Below are positions 14,315 through 22,276 of a stretch of DNA of 64,000 bases, piece by piece. The stretch spans positions 1-64,000 of the forward strand of contig JAGUWD010000005.1 in assembly GCA_020062545.1 (NCBI GenBank), written 5' to 3'. This DNA comes from Thermodesulfovibrionales bacterium. GTDB lineage: Bacteria; Nitrospirota; Thermodesulfovibrionia; Thermodesulfovibrionales; Dissulfurispiraceae. Position numbers and translations under genes: made by a program. Each line of letters opens with the position of its first letter. Within the stretch, counting starts at the first letter, position 1. Under the pieces are notes generated by a model. The model worked only from the letters and a program-made list of their open reading frames with translations, made no database searches and had not been told where the DNA came from.

Positions 14315-15031
14315 ATGTTAAGGAAAATCTCATTACTATCAGTAGTAGTAAGCTTGCTGACATTCGGCGGTATCGCAAATGCAATAACCCTCGATGAGGC
14401 TAAGGCAAAGGTTGAAAAACAGGCCACTGAAAGGAATTTGACTTCAGCGGATAGGTCTGAGGCAGTTACAACCCTACAGGGACTTGTGGAAAAAGGAGTT
14501 CCTGTGGAACATGCTTATAATGTTGTAGATGCATGCATTAATCAGGGTATTAAAGGCAAGGAGCTTGCTGAGATTGCAAAATCCATAGAATCTGCAAAGC
14601 CCGAAGCAAGGGATGAGGCAGCGTCTGTTGCCACACATGCAATCCAAAAGAAATATAAAGCAAAGGAAACTGTACAGATGGTGAATAAGTTTAACCAGAC
14701 TGTGGGACAGGGAGCTCCATCTGAGAAAACTGCAGAGGTAATGACAAGAAACATGGATAGAGGTGTTAGCAGTAAGCAGGTAATAAGTGCTACGGAAAGA
14801 TTTGGCAGTGATATGAAGTCTGGCATGTCTTCTGAAAAAGCAATGGAGCGTTCCATGTCTATGGATAAGGATAAGGTTAGGGACATGGACAGGATGGGCG
14901 GCTCCAATATGGGCCGCAATCCCGGCATGATCGATACTGGTATAGGTCGGGGAGCAGATATGGGTGGCTTTGGAATGGGACACGGTTCGGGTAAAGGTAT
15001 GGGAGGTGGCTCTATGGGCGGCCGCAGATAA
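14315..15031 (+). CDS. Secreted helical-repeat protein with Gly/Met-rich tail (B)
   Basis: 238 aa from the ATG at 14315, preceded by AAGGAGG; upstream codons in frame are not credible coding. Signal peptide (LRKISLLSVVVSLLTFGGIANA), helical repeats (LVEKGVPVEHAYNVVDACINQGIKGKEL, MDRGVSSKQVISATERFGSDMKSGMSSEKAMERS) and a Gly/Met/Arg tail (DMGGFGMGHGSGKGMGGG). Same architecture as the preceding gene, and the repeat motif 'VEKGVP.E.A' is shared, so the two likely arose by duplication. No known family; export is clear, function is not. Confidence 0.78.
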   Translation: MLRKISLLSVVVSLLTFGGIANAITLDEAKAKVEKQATERNLTSADRSEAVTTLQGLVEKGVPVEHAYNVVDACINQGIKGKELAEIAKSIESAKPEARDEAASVATHAIQKKYKAKETVQMVNKFNQTVGQGAPSEKTAEVMTRNMDRGVSSKQVISATERFGSDMKSGMSSEKAMERSMSMDKDKVRDMDRMGGSNMGRNPGMIDTGIGRGADMGGFGMGHGSGKGMGGGSMGGRR

Positions 15032-15067
15032 ATATCTGCGTCTTTCAGTGTCTTGCCTGCTGGAACA

Positions 15068-15100
15068 CAGGGAGGCGTATGCCTCCCTGCAAATATTTTT
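15068..15100 (+). terminator. Intra-operon hairpin with T-tract
   Basis: CAGGGAGGC-GTAT-GCCTCCCTG followed by CAAATATTTTTT. It may partly terminate or process transcripts between helical protein B and the beta-barrel gene. Its sequence resembles the hairpin at 11091-11112. Confidence 0.65.
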
Positions 15101-15117
15101 TAAAAGGAGAAGGAACG

Positions 15118-15897
15118 ATGCAGTCCAACAGGGTGTTAAATTTGGCGATGTGCATGGTTGTAGTGTTGCTGTCGGGTCTTGTTTTTACATCAAAGGCATG
15201 GAGCGGGTTAATCCTTGATGCCGGGGTCAAGGGTATTTATGAGGACAACATCAATGGTTCTCCATCTGATGCTGATAAAAAAGGTGATTTCTATACCGTG
15301 TTATCAGCTTCGGTGGGCGGGTATACAAAGGCTACAGATACTACCTATCTATTTCTAAGAGGCGATGCTGCAAACTACTTATACAGCAAGTATGATGACT
15401 TAAACGCTACCATTGCAGGTATTAGTGCCGGGGTATATAAGGAACTTGGTGATGTATTATCAGCCCAGATAGCACTGAAAGGTAAGATAAAAGATTTTAA
15501 AGGGGGGCCACGCGACAGCAATGCCTATGGCGGAACCTTTGAGCTCAAACAGCAGATTACGCGCAAGTTCTGGATAAAAGAAGGATACGAGTATGAGAAA
15601 AACGATGCAGACTCCAATCTTTTCAGCTACAAAGGGCACTCGGTTGGCATATGGTCAGGATATATGATTAACCCTCAGACCATGCTTAATCTTGGGTACA
15701 GCTATCTTACCCGCAAGTATGAAGACGCTTCTAATTTCAGGACAAAGTCCCATACAGTCTCGGTTGGTGCGGCAAGGGAAATCATTAAAAAAGTCTATGT
15801 CAATATCGGCTATGATAGGCAGTTTAATGACTCAAATGTGCCTGATACAGACTACAAAAATAATATTTACACCATTGGTGTAACATATAGCTTTTAA
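15118..15897 (+). CDS. Outer-membrane beta-barrel protein
   Basis: 259 aa from the ATG at 15118, after AAAGGAGAAGG. A signal peptide (MCMVVVLLSGLVFTSKAWS) is followed by alternating amphipathic strands (TVLSASVGGYTKATDTTYLFLRGDAANY, HSVGIWSGYMINPQTMLNLGYSYL, VYVNIGYDRQF) and a C-terminal strand ending in Phe (IYTIGVTYSF), the BAM recognition signature. Probably a 10-14-strand barrel. It is the only outer-membrane component of the ECF operon and may display or export the Gly-rich and helical secreted proteins. Confidence 0.85.
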   Translation: MQSNRVLNLAMCMVVVLLSGLVFTSKAWSGLILDAGVKGIYEDNINGSPSDADKKGDFYTVLSASVGGYTKATDTTYLFLRGDAANYLYSKYDDLNATIAGISAGVYKELGDVLSAQIALKGKIKDFKGGPRDSNAYGGTFELKQQITRKFWIKEGYEYEKNDADSNLFSYKGHSVGIWSGYMINPQTMLNLGYSYLTRKYEDASNFRTKSHTVSVGAAREIIKKVYVNIGYDRQFNDSNVPDTDYKNNIYTIGVTYSF

Positions 15898-15909
15898 AGG
15901 AGGACTATC

Positions 15910-16257
15910 ATGCGTAAATTAATAACAGTATTTGTTTGTGTGTTAGCAGTGACTGTGCTCTCTACGGGTATTGCACTGGCCCAAGATGATATGGCGCAGA
16001 AGAGCAAGGAAAATATAATTAAAGAGCGCATTATGGGTTTTGGAAGCGGCACCGGGTTTGGAAGCGGAGGAGTATTTGGAAGCGGCAGCAGAGCAGTAGA
16101 TGGTTTTGGAGGCTCAATGAGTTCAAGAGGTTCGGTTAATACAGGATATGGTTTTGGTGCTGGATTTAAATCCGATACTCGCAGTGGACCCATGAGCAGT
16201 GGGGATGCATGGTCAACTGGAAGTACAAATATACCACAGGGTGGATGGAGAAGATAA
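15910..16257 (+). CDS. Secreted Gly/Ser-rich low-complexity protein
   Basis: 115 aa with Shine-Dalgarno AAGGAGGAC. Signal peptide ends ALAQ. The mature part is dominated by GFGSG/GSG repeats (GFGSGTGFGSGGVFGSGS, GYGFGAGFKSDTRSG), ends GGWRR and lacks cysteine. It resembles a flexible surface or matrix peptide. Last gene of the ECF operon, 12 bp after the barrel gene and followed by a strong terminator. No family recognised. Confidence 0.7.
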   Translation: MRKLITVFVCVLAVTVLSTGIALAQDDMAQKSKENIIKERIMGFGSGTGFGSGGVFGSGSRAVDGFGGSMSSRGSVNTGYGFGAGFKSDTRSGPMSSGDAWSTGSTNIPQGGWRR

Positions 16258-16263
16258 AATTTT

Positions 16264-16300
16264 CAGGATGGGCAATGCATGCATTGTCCATCCTGTTTTT
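16264..16300 (+). terminator. Rho-independent terminator of the ECF operon
   Basis: CAGGATGGGCAATGC pairs with GCATTGTCCATCCTG (one G-T pair), followed by TTTTT. A long, near-perfect stem. Confidence 0.92.
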
Positions 16301-16322
16301 AGAGTAACAAAGCGCTTAATAA

Positions 16323-16353
16323 TCTTTACAATTCTTCATAATTCCTTCTCTGT
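16323..16353 (+). promoter_or_regulatory. 31-bp regulatory repeat, copy 2
   Basis: Matches 10570-10600 at 30 of 31 positions, including the 10-bp direct repeats ACAATTCTTC/ATAATTCCTT; similarity fades after the TTCAAA that follows both. It lies ~110 bp before the SHOCT gene, just past the operon terminator, so it is not explained by shared coding sequence. Confidence 0.6.
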
Positions 16354-16403
16354 CCATTCAAAATCCTTTATTATAGTGTAATTGTAAACCCTCACAACAA
16401 CCT

Positions 16404-16435
16404 CCTTACCCTTCTTCTCCCAGAGGAAGGATAAG
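16404..16435. repeat. Inverted repeat before the SHOCT gene
   Basis: CCTTACCCTTC (16404-16414) pairs with GAAGGATAAGG (16425-16435) with one mismatch, loop of 10 nt. It may structure the 5' leader of the SHOCT gene. Confidence 0.4.
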
Positions 16436-16462
16436 GTCGATATATTAGCATAGGAGGCAGGT

Positions 16463-16714
16463 ATGATGCGTAACTGGATGTGGGGAGATTGGATGCATGG
16501 ATACGGCATGGGATGGGGATGGTTTGGATTTATCCTTATGATAGCCTTCTGGGTGCTGGTAATTTTAGGGATTGTCTATCTTGTGAAGGCAATTGCCGGC
16601 AGAGGCGCATCTTCTAAAGAAGAGACGCCACTTGATATCCTGAAAAAAAGATATGCAAGGGGAGAAATTGATGCAGAGGAATTTGCAAGAAAGAAAAAAG
16701 ATTTAGAGTCCTGA
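16463..16714 (+). CDS. Small membrane SHOCT-domain protein
   Basis: 83 aa after AGGAGGCAGGT; the ATG at 16466 is equally possible. Met/Trp/Gly-rich N-terminus (MMRNWMWGDWMHGYGMGWGWFG), one membrane helix (~23-45), then a C-terminal SHOCT motif (TPLDILKKRYARGEIDAEEFARKKKDLES). Common beside copper/metal resistance genes. A copy of the regulatory repeat upstream suggests control by the two-component system at 8515-10588. Confidence 0.85.
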   Translation: MMRNWMWGDWMHGYGMGWGWFGFILMIAFWVLVILGIVYLVKAIAGRGASSKEETPLDILKKRYARGEIDAEEFARKKKDLES

Positions 16715-16823
16715 TTATGGTGCAATGGATAAAAATAACTCTGGTTTCCCATGGTTTTTATGAATCTAACCTGCAGGTTTGAAGATTATCAGTACAAACA
16801 GGTAAAAGAGATGGAAATAACAG

Positions 16824-17924
16824 ATGTCCAAAAATATTAATCACAACTATTATAACCAGGTCAGATATGGTGTTATGGCCGCACTTCTCTCCGCTGCTCT
16901 TTTTGGCACGGGCACTCCCATTGCAAAGCTCTTGCTTGGAGAGGTACCCCCGCTATTATTAGCCGGTCTTTTGTATCTGGGAAGCGGAGCTGGACTTTCC
17001 CTTTTAGCTGTAATGCGCCGTCTTACACCGGGAGGCCATACATTACATAATGAACCAGACCTGGGAGGGTCTGATTATCTCTATCTCTCCGCAGCTATAT
17101 TTTGCGGTGGAATTGCCGCCCCTGTTCTTCTTATTTATGGTCTCTCTAAAACATCGGCATCTACGGCCTCTCTGTTATTGAATATGGAAGGCCTGCTCAC
17201 CACATTGATCGCATCGTTAATCTTCAAGGAATCTGTTGGAAGGCGTATATGGCTGGCAGCATTCCTTATGCTCGCTGCAAGTTTGTCCCTCACTTATATG
17301 CCTGATTCCGGAGGATGGTCACTGCAGTCAGGCTCAATCCTTGTTATGCTGGCATGTCTTATGTGGGCATTCGACAACAATATCACACGGCATCTTTCAC
17401 ACAGAGACCCCTTTGCTATAGCAAGATATAAAGGGCTTGTAGCAGGCTTTACGACCCTGCTTGCAGCCTTTGTAATTGGAAATCAGATGCCATCCATTTT
17501 ACTATCCACTGGTGCATTTATCCTTGGAGCATTAAGTTATGGCGCAAGCCTTGTCCTTTTTGTCTATGCCCTGAGAAATCTTGGCACATCCCGCACCAGC
17601 GTCTATTTTGGGGCAGCCCCTTTTATCGGTGCAATTGTCTCTGTGACTCTACTTGATGAACAAATTACCATTCAATTATTTGCGGCTATGTTTTTAATGT
17701 TATCAGGTATTGCATTGATCTTTAAAGAATACCATGAACACGAACATCTGCATGAGGAGTCATGTCACGAGCACAGACATATCCACGATGAGCACCATAA
17801 TCATGAACACGAAGATGTTTGTTCTGAGCCACACTGCCATGAGCATGAACATGGCCTTTTAACACATTCACATGCACATGTCCCAGACATTCATCACTAC
17901 CATGGGCATGGCAGTAAAGTTTAA
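16824..17924 (+). CDS. DMT/EamA-family permease with His-rich cytoplasmic tail
   Basis: 366 aa. Ten membrane helices in two EamA repeats (ALFGTGTPIAKLLLGEVPPLLLAGLLYL; SYGASLVLFVYALRNLGTSRTSVYFGAAPFIGAIVSV). After ~residue 300 comes a His/Glu tail with about 28 histidines (HEHEHLHEESCHEH, HDEHHNHEHED, HSHAHVPDIHHYHGHG) plus cysteines. Members of this superfamily export metabolites; the tail implies divalent metal (Ni, Co, Zn) binding, as in CDF, NikR-linked or RcnA-like exporters. Metal export is inferred from the tail and neighbours. Confidence 0.85.
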   Translation: MSKNINHNYYNQVRYGVMAALLSAALFGTGTPIAKLLLGEVPPLLLAGLLYLGSGAGLSLLAVMRRLTPGGHTLHNEPDLGGSDYLYLSAAIFCGGIAAPVLLIYGLSKTSASTASLLLNMEGLLTTLIASLIFKESVGRRIWLAAFLMLAASLSLTYMPDSGGWSLQSGSILVMLACLMWAFDNNITRHLSHRDPFAIARYKGLVAGFTTLLAAFVIGNQMPSILLSTGAFILGALSYGASLVLFVYALRNLGTSRTSVYFGAAPFIGAIVSVTLLDEQITIQLFAAMFLMLSGIALIFKEYHEHEHLHEESCHEHRHIHDEHHNHEHEDVCSEPHCHEHEHGLLTHSHAHVPDIHHYHGHGSKV

Positions 17925-17986
17925 AAAGAATATGAAGTATTCTTGAATTGGAAATAGCTTAAATAAATATCTTTAATCAAAATCCT

Positions 17987-18010
17987 TCAGGCAGGATTTG
18001 CTCTGCCTGA
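17987..18010 (+). terminator. Stem-loop downstream of the DMT gene
   Basis: TCAGGCAG-GATTTGCT-CTGCCTGA: perfect 8-bp stem; no strong T-run follows. A smaller hairpin AAGAATA/TATTCTT lies at 17927-17944 right after the stop codon. The remaining bases before 18050 hold nothing else I recognise. Confidence 0.5.
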
Positions 18011-18049
18011 TGTCCTAATTCCTCCTGCCTGTGCCTTAAATACAAATCT

Positions 18050-18078
18050 TTGCATTTTATCTGCCAATTTGAGATAAT
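18050..18078 (+). promoter_or_regulatory. Sigma70-type promoter of the PEP carboxykinase operon
   Basis: TTGCAT (18050-18055), 17-bp spacer, GATAAT (18073-18078), 42 bp before the ATG at 18121; GAAAGGAAG precedes that start. Confidence 0.55.
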
Positions 18079-18120
18079 AACAAATTGAGTTGATATTTCA
18101 TATGAAAGGAAGACAAACCC

Positions 18121-19782
18121 ATGGCAACCATCCATAGACTCCCGCGCTCTCCATGGAGGGCAATGATAGAAAGCGCATTTTATGCAAACTCCGTAAGAAA
18201 GACGACAATGTCTGAACTGTATAAGCTGTCACTTAAACAACCCGAGGTGGTGGCAACATCGCACCCGTTTTATAAACCGGAGCAGTTCGGGCTTCCAAAG
18301 GATGCAAAGATCCTCATATCCAATGACGGCGGCATTGTGGGGCGCACTGCAAGGGCAAGAAGACTGGTTAGGGAGATGGGAAAAGACAGGGATAAATATC
18401 TGAGGATACTTGGGGAAGCAGTATATCAGTTCAACAGGCGTGAAGGATTATGGCTTGAGGCAATAGTGGGTCTCCATTCAGATTTCATGATAAAGGCGCA
18501 TTTATTAAGCCCTGTTTCAGATGCAAAGAATATGCTCGATTGGGGAATTAATTTTACGCCATGGATGAAGCCGTGGAGCGATTCATACAAAAAATCACGG
18601 CAGTTAAACGAGCCCGATATCTTTGTATTTGCCGATCCCGAATGGTCTGATCCTGATTTTCCCAACGGTCTTGTGATAATCGATGAGGACGAAAACTGCA
18701 TTGCAATACTCGGACTGAGGTATTTCGGCGAAAGAAAAAAAGGAACATTGACTCTCGCATGGACTATGGGTGTAAGGCATAACATGGTTGCATGCCATGG
18801 AGGAATAAAAACTATCGGCAGTCATGCGCCCGTGGCTGTTTTTGGCCTTTCAGGCTCTGGCAAATCCTCCATTACAAACAGCCATGATCATGCAGGCACA
18901 TTGAAGAAAAATGAAAAGGTCACGGTTATCCACGACGATGCATTCTTAATAGACCTTGATAATGATATTACAGTTGCACTCGAACCGAGCCTTTTTGATA
19001 AGACAGATGCTGTTACATTTCAGGATCCTGATATCAAGTATTTCTACTCAGCACAGAATGTTGCTGTAACGGAGCCTGAACCAGGTAAAAGGTTTATTGT
19101 TGCAGAAGACATAAGGAATGAAAACGGCCGCTGCATTAAATCCCGCGACATGTTCAATCATGCGGATTCGTGCAAAAAACCGGGAAAGGTTATCTGGCTA
19201 CAAAAAGACGCTTCTTTGCCCCCTGTCTGCAAGATTTCCGATACAGGTCTTGCTGTTGCAATGGGCGCTTCCCTCAGCACGAGGAGGGCAAAGGGAGTGG
19301 AGAATGTCCCCAGAGAAGAGCTTGGAAAGCTTGTAATAGAGCCATTTGCCAATCCATTCAGAGTTCATCCCCTTACTGTTGACTGTCAGCAATTCAGGAA
19401 GCTTTTTAAGAGCGGGACAGAATGCTATATTATGAATACCCATGCCTTTGGATTGCCCGGACAGGAGATCGATATCCCGAAGGAGCTATCCTTAAGGATA
19501 GTTACAGAGATGGCGAGGAACAATATAGAATGGAGGGAATGGAAGGTATTCCCCGGGCTTATGATTCCTAAAAATGGGAACGAGCTTTTTGGCCAGGACT
19601 TCGATAAAAATTACAAGCCATCGAGGGATGTGGAATATCTCCAGTTTCTGAGGAACAGGATGCAGGACCGAATAACATATCTATCAAATAAGAGAGATAT
19701 AGACCAAGATATGGAAAGTTCATTTATCGACCCTCTGGTTGCAGCGAGATTGGTGATAGACAAGATATTGAATCCTATCTAA
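18121..19782 (+). CDS. ATP-dependent PEP carboxykinase-like protein
   Basis: 553 aa. PEP carboxykinase interconverts oxaloacetate + ATP with PEP + CO2 + ADP. Seen: the segment YFGERKKGTLTLAWTMGVRHNMVACHGG (metal/Lys-His region), kinase-1a P-loop GLSGSGKSS (K248), and the acidic kinase-2 stretch VIHDDAFLID. Later come an R-containing VAEDIRNENGRC and a C-terminal lid-like region. The P-loop differs from the classical GLSGTGKTT, and the N-terminal ~80 residues and spacing differ from E. coli PckA, so it belongs to a divergent branch. Catalysis is likely, but activity and substrate should be treated as inferred. First gene of an operon with an M50 protease, trpS and surE. Confidence 0.75.
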   Translation: MATIHRLPRSPWRAMIESAFYANSVRKTTMSELYKLSLKQPEVVATSHPFYKPEQFGLPKDAKILISNDGGIVGRTARARRLVREMGKDRDKYLRILGEAVYQFNRREGLWLEAIVGLHSDFMIKAHLLSPVSDAKNMLDWGINFTPWMKPWSDSYKKSRQLNEPDIFVFADPEWSDPDFPNGLVIIDEDENCIAILGLRYFGERKKGTLTLAWTMGVRHNMVACHGGIKTIGSHAPVAVFGLSGSGKSSITNSHDHAGTLKKNEKVTVIHDDAFLIDLDNDITVALEPSLFDKTDAVTFQDPDIKYFYSAQNVAVTEPEPGKRFIVAEDIRNENGRCIKSRDMFNHADSCKKPGKVIWLQKDASLPPVCKISDTGLAVAMGASLSTRRAKGVENVPREELGKLVIEPFANPFRVHPLTVDCQQFRKLFKSGTECYIMNTHAFGLPGQEIDIPKELSLRIVTEMARNNIEWREWKVFPGLMIPKNGNELFGQDFDKNYKPSRDVEYLQFLRNRMQDRITYLSNKRDIDQDMESSFIDPLVAARLVIDKILNPI

Positions 19783-19803
19783 TACTTTTGCCGGAGCACA
19801 GAC

Positions 19804-20472
19804 TTGGATTTCACACATATAATAAGACAGATTGCGATTACTGCCGTTCCTATTCTCATAGCCATCATACTGCATGAGGTTGCCCACGGCTTTATAGCCA
19901 ATAAGCTGGGAGACCCTACTGCAAAGATGCTGGGAAGGCTGACGCTGAATCCAATAGCCCATATTGATATGTTCGGCACTATCTTAATGCCATTGTTGTT
20001 ATTTATATTTACCAACGGCCAGTTCCTATTCGGCTATGCAAAACCTGTCCCGATAAATCCTTATAATTTCAAAAATCCAAAGCGTGATATGGCAATATCG
20101 GCAGCAGGAGGGCCTGCCATAAACATATTGCTGGCAATTCTAAGCGTCCTGTTGATTAAATACGCAGTAGTCCCTGCATCGGCCTTTGTGTCCGATGATG
20201 TAATAGCAAAGGTGATAAAACCTCTGGTAATGATGCTTACTGCAAGTGTAACAATAAATGTAATACTGGCTTCTTTTAATCTGATACCAATTCCGCCTCT
20301 GGACGGAGGAAGGGTTCTTATGGGATTGCTGCCCCACAGACAGGCAAATGCACTTGGAAGGCTTGAGCCTTTCGGAATGATTATAGTATTGATACTTGTG
20401 ATGACAGGTATTGCAGGTTATATAATAATGCCTTTGATAAGATTGTTTCTTGGCCTGATTGATATGGTTTAA
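19804..20472 (+). CDS. M50-type site-2 protease family membrane protein
   Basis: 222 aa from a TTG start at 19804. Metal motif HEVAHG in the first helix region (IAIILHEVAHGFIANKLGDPTA) and the second motif NLIPIPPLDGGRVL with the third zinc ligand. About five to six membrane helices. Short YwhC/Rip-like form without PDZ domain, common in anaerobes. Substrate unknown. Sits 21 bp after the PEPCK-like gene and 11 bp before trpS. Confidence 0.88.
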   Translation: MDFTHIIRQIAITAVPILIAIILHEVAHGFIANKLGDPTAKMLGRLTLNPIAHIDMFGTILMPLLLFIFTNGQFLFGYAKPVPINPYNFKNPKRDMAISAAGGPAINILLAILSVLLIKYAVVPASAFVSDDVIAKVIKPLVMMLTASVTINVILASFNLIPIPPLDGGRVLMGLLPHRQANALGRLEPFGMIIVLILVMTGIAGYIIMPLIRLFLGLIDMV

Positions 20473-20483
20473 CGGAGGGAATC

Positions 20484-21494
20484 ATGGATAGAGAGCGAGT
20501 GCTTAGCGGAATGCAGGCGAGCGGAAAGCTTCATCTTGGAAATCTTGTAGGGGCTCTCAAAAATTGGGTAGACCTCCAGAATAACAGGCAGGACAAATAC
20601 GACTGTTTCTATTTTGTTGCTGACTGGCATGCACTCACAACAGGATATGCAAATCCATCCACTATAAAGGAGAGCACGCAGGACCTCCTGATAAACTTCA
20701 TTGCTGCTGGTTTAGACCCTGACAAATCAACAATCTTCATTCAATCAATGGTTCCGCAGCATGCAGAACTGCACCTTCTTTTATCGATGATTACGCCCCT
20801 CGGCTGGCTTGAGAGGGTTCCTACTTACAAAGAAAAACAGGAGCAGTTAAAGGACAGAGACCTCTCTACTTACGGTTTTCTGGGCTATCCTGTTTTGCAA
20901 ACCGCTGACATAATTATTTACCGCGCCAAGCATGTGCCTGTTGGCATTGACCAGTTCCCTCATCTCGAGATATCGAGGGAGATTGCGAGGAGGTTTAATT
21001 ATCTTTACAACAGAGATGTATTTCCTGAGCCTGAGGGACTGCTCACAGAATTTCCTAAAGTTCCGGGACTTGACGGAAGGAAAATGTCAAAGAGTTATGA
21101 TAATGCAATTTATTTAAGCGACTCCCCCGAGATTGTAGAACAAAAAATAAGGACAATGATGACAGACCCTGCAAGGAAAAGGAAGACGGATAAGGGAGAG
21201 CCTGAATTGTCACCTGTTTACCACCTGCACAAGATATTTTCTTCAAAGGAAGAACTTGACATCGTGGCGCATGGATGTAGGACAGCGGAGATCGGCTGCA
21301 TAGACTGCAAAAAAATTCTCATTAAAAATATCTTTGCTTATCTAACACCCATATGGAAAAAGAGAAACGAGCTTATTTCAAATCCGGATATGGTTCTGGA
21401 AATTGCCAGAAAGGGTTCGCAAAAGGCAGGGAATGTGGCTGAGGAGACAATGAAGCTCGTAAGAGAAGCAATGGGATTGTCTTGCAGAGTGTGA
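20484..21494 (+). CDS. trpS: Tryptophanyl-tRNA synthetase
   Basis: 336 aa with GGAGGG ribosome site. Charges tRNA-Trp. Class I signatures: HIGH-equivalent LHLGNLVGAL near residue 16 and GRKMSKSYDN near residue 200. Trp-pocket region PVGIDQFPHLEISREIARRFN. Length normal for bacterial TrpRS. Confidence 0.97.
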   Translation: MDRERVLSGMQASGKLHLGNLVGALKNWVDLQNNRQDKYDCFYFVADWHALTTGYANPSTIKESTQDLLINFIAAGLDPDKSTIFIQSMVPQHAELHLLLSMITPLGWLERVPTYKEKQEQLKDRDLSTYGFLGYPVLQTADIIIYRAKHVPVGIDQFPHLEISREIARRFNYLYNRDVFPEPEGLLTEFPKVPGLDGRKMSKSYDNAIYLSDSPEIVEQKIRTMMTDPARKRKTDKGEPELSPVYHLHKIFSSKEELDIVAHGCRTAEIGCIDCKKILIKNIFAYLTPIWKKRNELISNPDMVLEIARKGSQKAGNVAEETMKLVREAMGLSCRV

Positions 21495-21506
21495 TAAACT
21501 TTACTC

Positions 21507-22259
21507 ATGACTCCCCTTATCCTTGTTACAAACGATGACGGTGTCCATTCTCCGGGGATAATCGCGCTTTTTAAGGCGATGAAGGAGATAGGGGACGCAT
21601 ATATCGTTGCCCCTGATAGGGAAAGGAGTGCGGTTGGCCATGCACTCACGCTTCACAGGCCTTTAAAAGTAGAGGAGCTTCGTGAAAATGTCTTTAGCGT
21701 AAACGGCACTCCTACTGATTGCGTTGCCCTTGCCATCCACAAGGTACTTCCGAGGAGGCCTGACCTTGTTGCATCAGGAATAAACAGGGGTGCAAATCTT
21801 GGAGATGACATAACATATTCAGGCACTGTTTCTGCTGCAATAGAGGGCACTATTCTCAGTGTTCCGTCATTTGCCATTTCACTTGTTGGAGACAAGCCAT
21901 TCCATTACGAAACCGCTGTTCCTTTTGCCATCGAGGTTGCAAAATACATACTTGATAAATCATTGCCTTACGATACCCTTCTCAACGTGAATGTTCCCAA
22001 TGTACAGAGGAAGGATATGCTCAAAGGAATGAAGATCACAAGACAGGGCAAAAGGGTGTATGATAGTGCCATACAGGATATATATTCTCCGTGGGGCGAT
22101 AAACATTACTGGATTGGCGGAGGAAAGCCTTACTGGGAGCATGGAGAGGATATGGATATTCAGGCAGTGCTGGACAATTATGTATCTATAACGCCGGTCC
22201 ATCTTGATTTAACGAATTATGAGGCACTGGAGTATTTGAAAAAGACATGGAAGGGTTAA
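21507..22259 (+). CDS. surE: 5'/3'-nucleotidase SurE
   Basis: 250 aa. Metal-dependent nucleoside monophosphatase. Signature LVTNDDGVHSPGI at the N-terminus, VAPDRERSAVGHALTLHRPL, NGTPTDCVALAI, SGINRGANLGDDITYSGTVSAAIEG, and NVNVPN near residue 160. Follows trpS by 12 bp. Typical length. Confidence 0.96.
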   Translation: MTPLILVTNDDGVHSPGIIALFKAMKEIGDAYIVAPDRERSAVGHALTLHRPLKVEELRENVFSVNGTPTDCVALAIHKVLPRRPDLVASGINRGANLGDDITYSGTVSAAIEGTILSVPSFAISLVGDKPFHYETAVPFAIEVAKYILDKSLPYDTLLNVNVPNVQRKDMLKGMKITRQGKRVYDSAIQDIYSPWGDKHYWIGGGKPYWEHGEDMDIQAVLDNYVSITPVHLDLTNYEALEYLKKTWKG

Positions 22260-22276
22260 TAGAAAATTTATCTATA

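Noticed and set aside
14474-14983. 169-codon minus-strand frame opposite helical protein B
   Set aside because: His/Cys/Ser-rich translation arises from the repeats of the real gene, which has a signal peptide and ribosome site.
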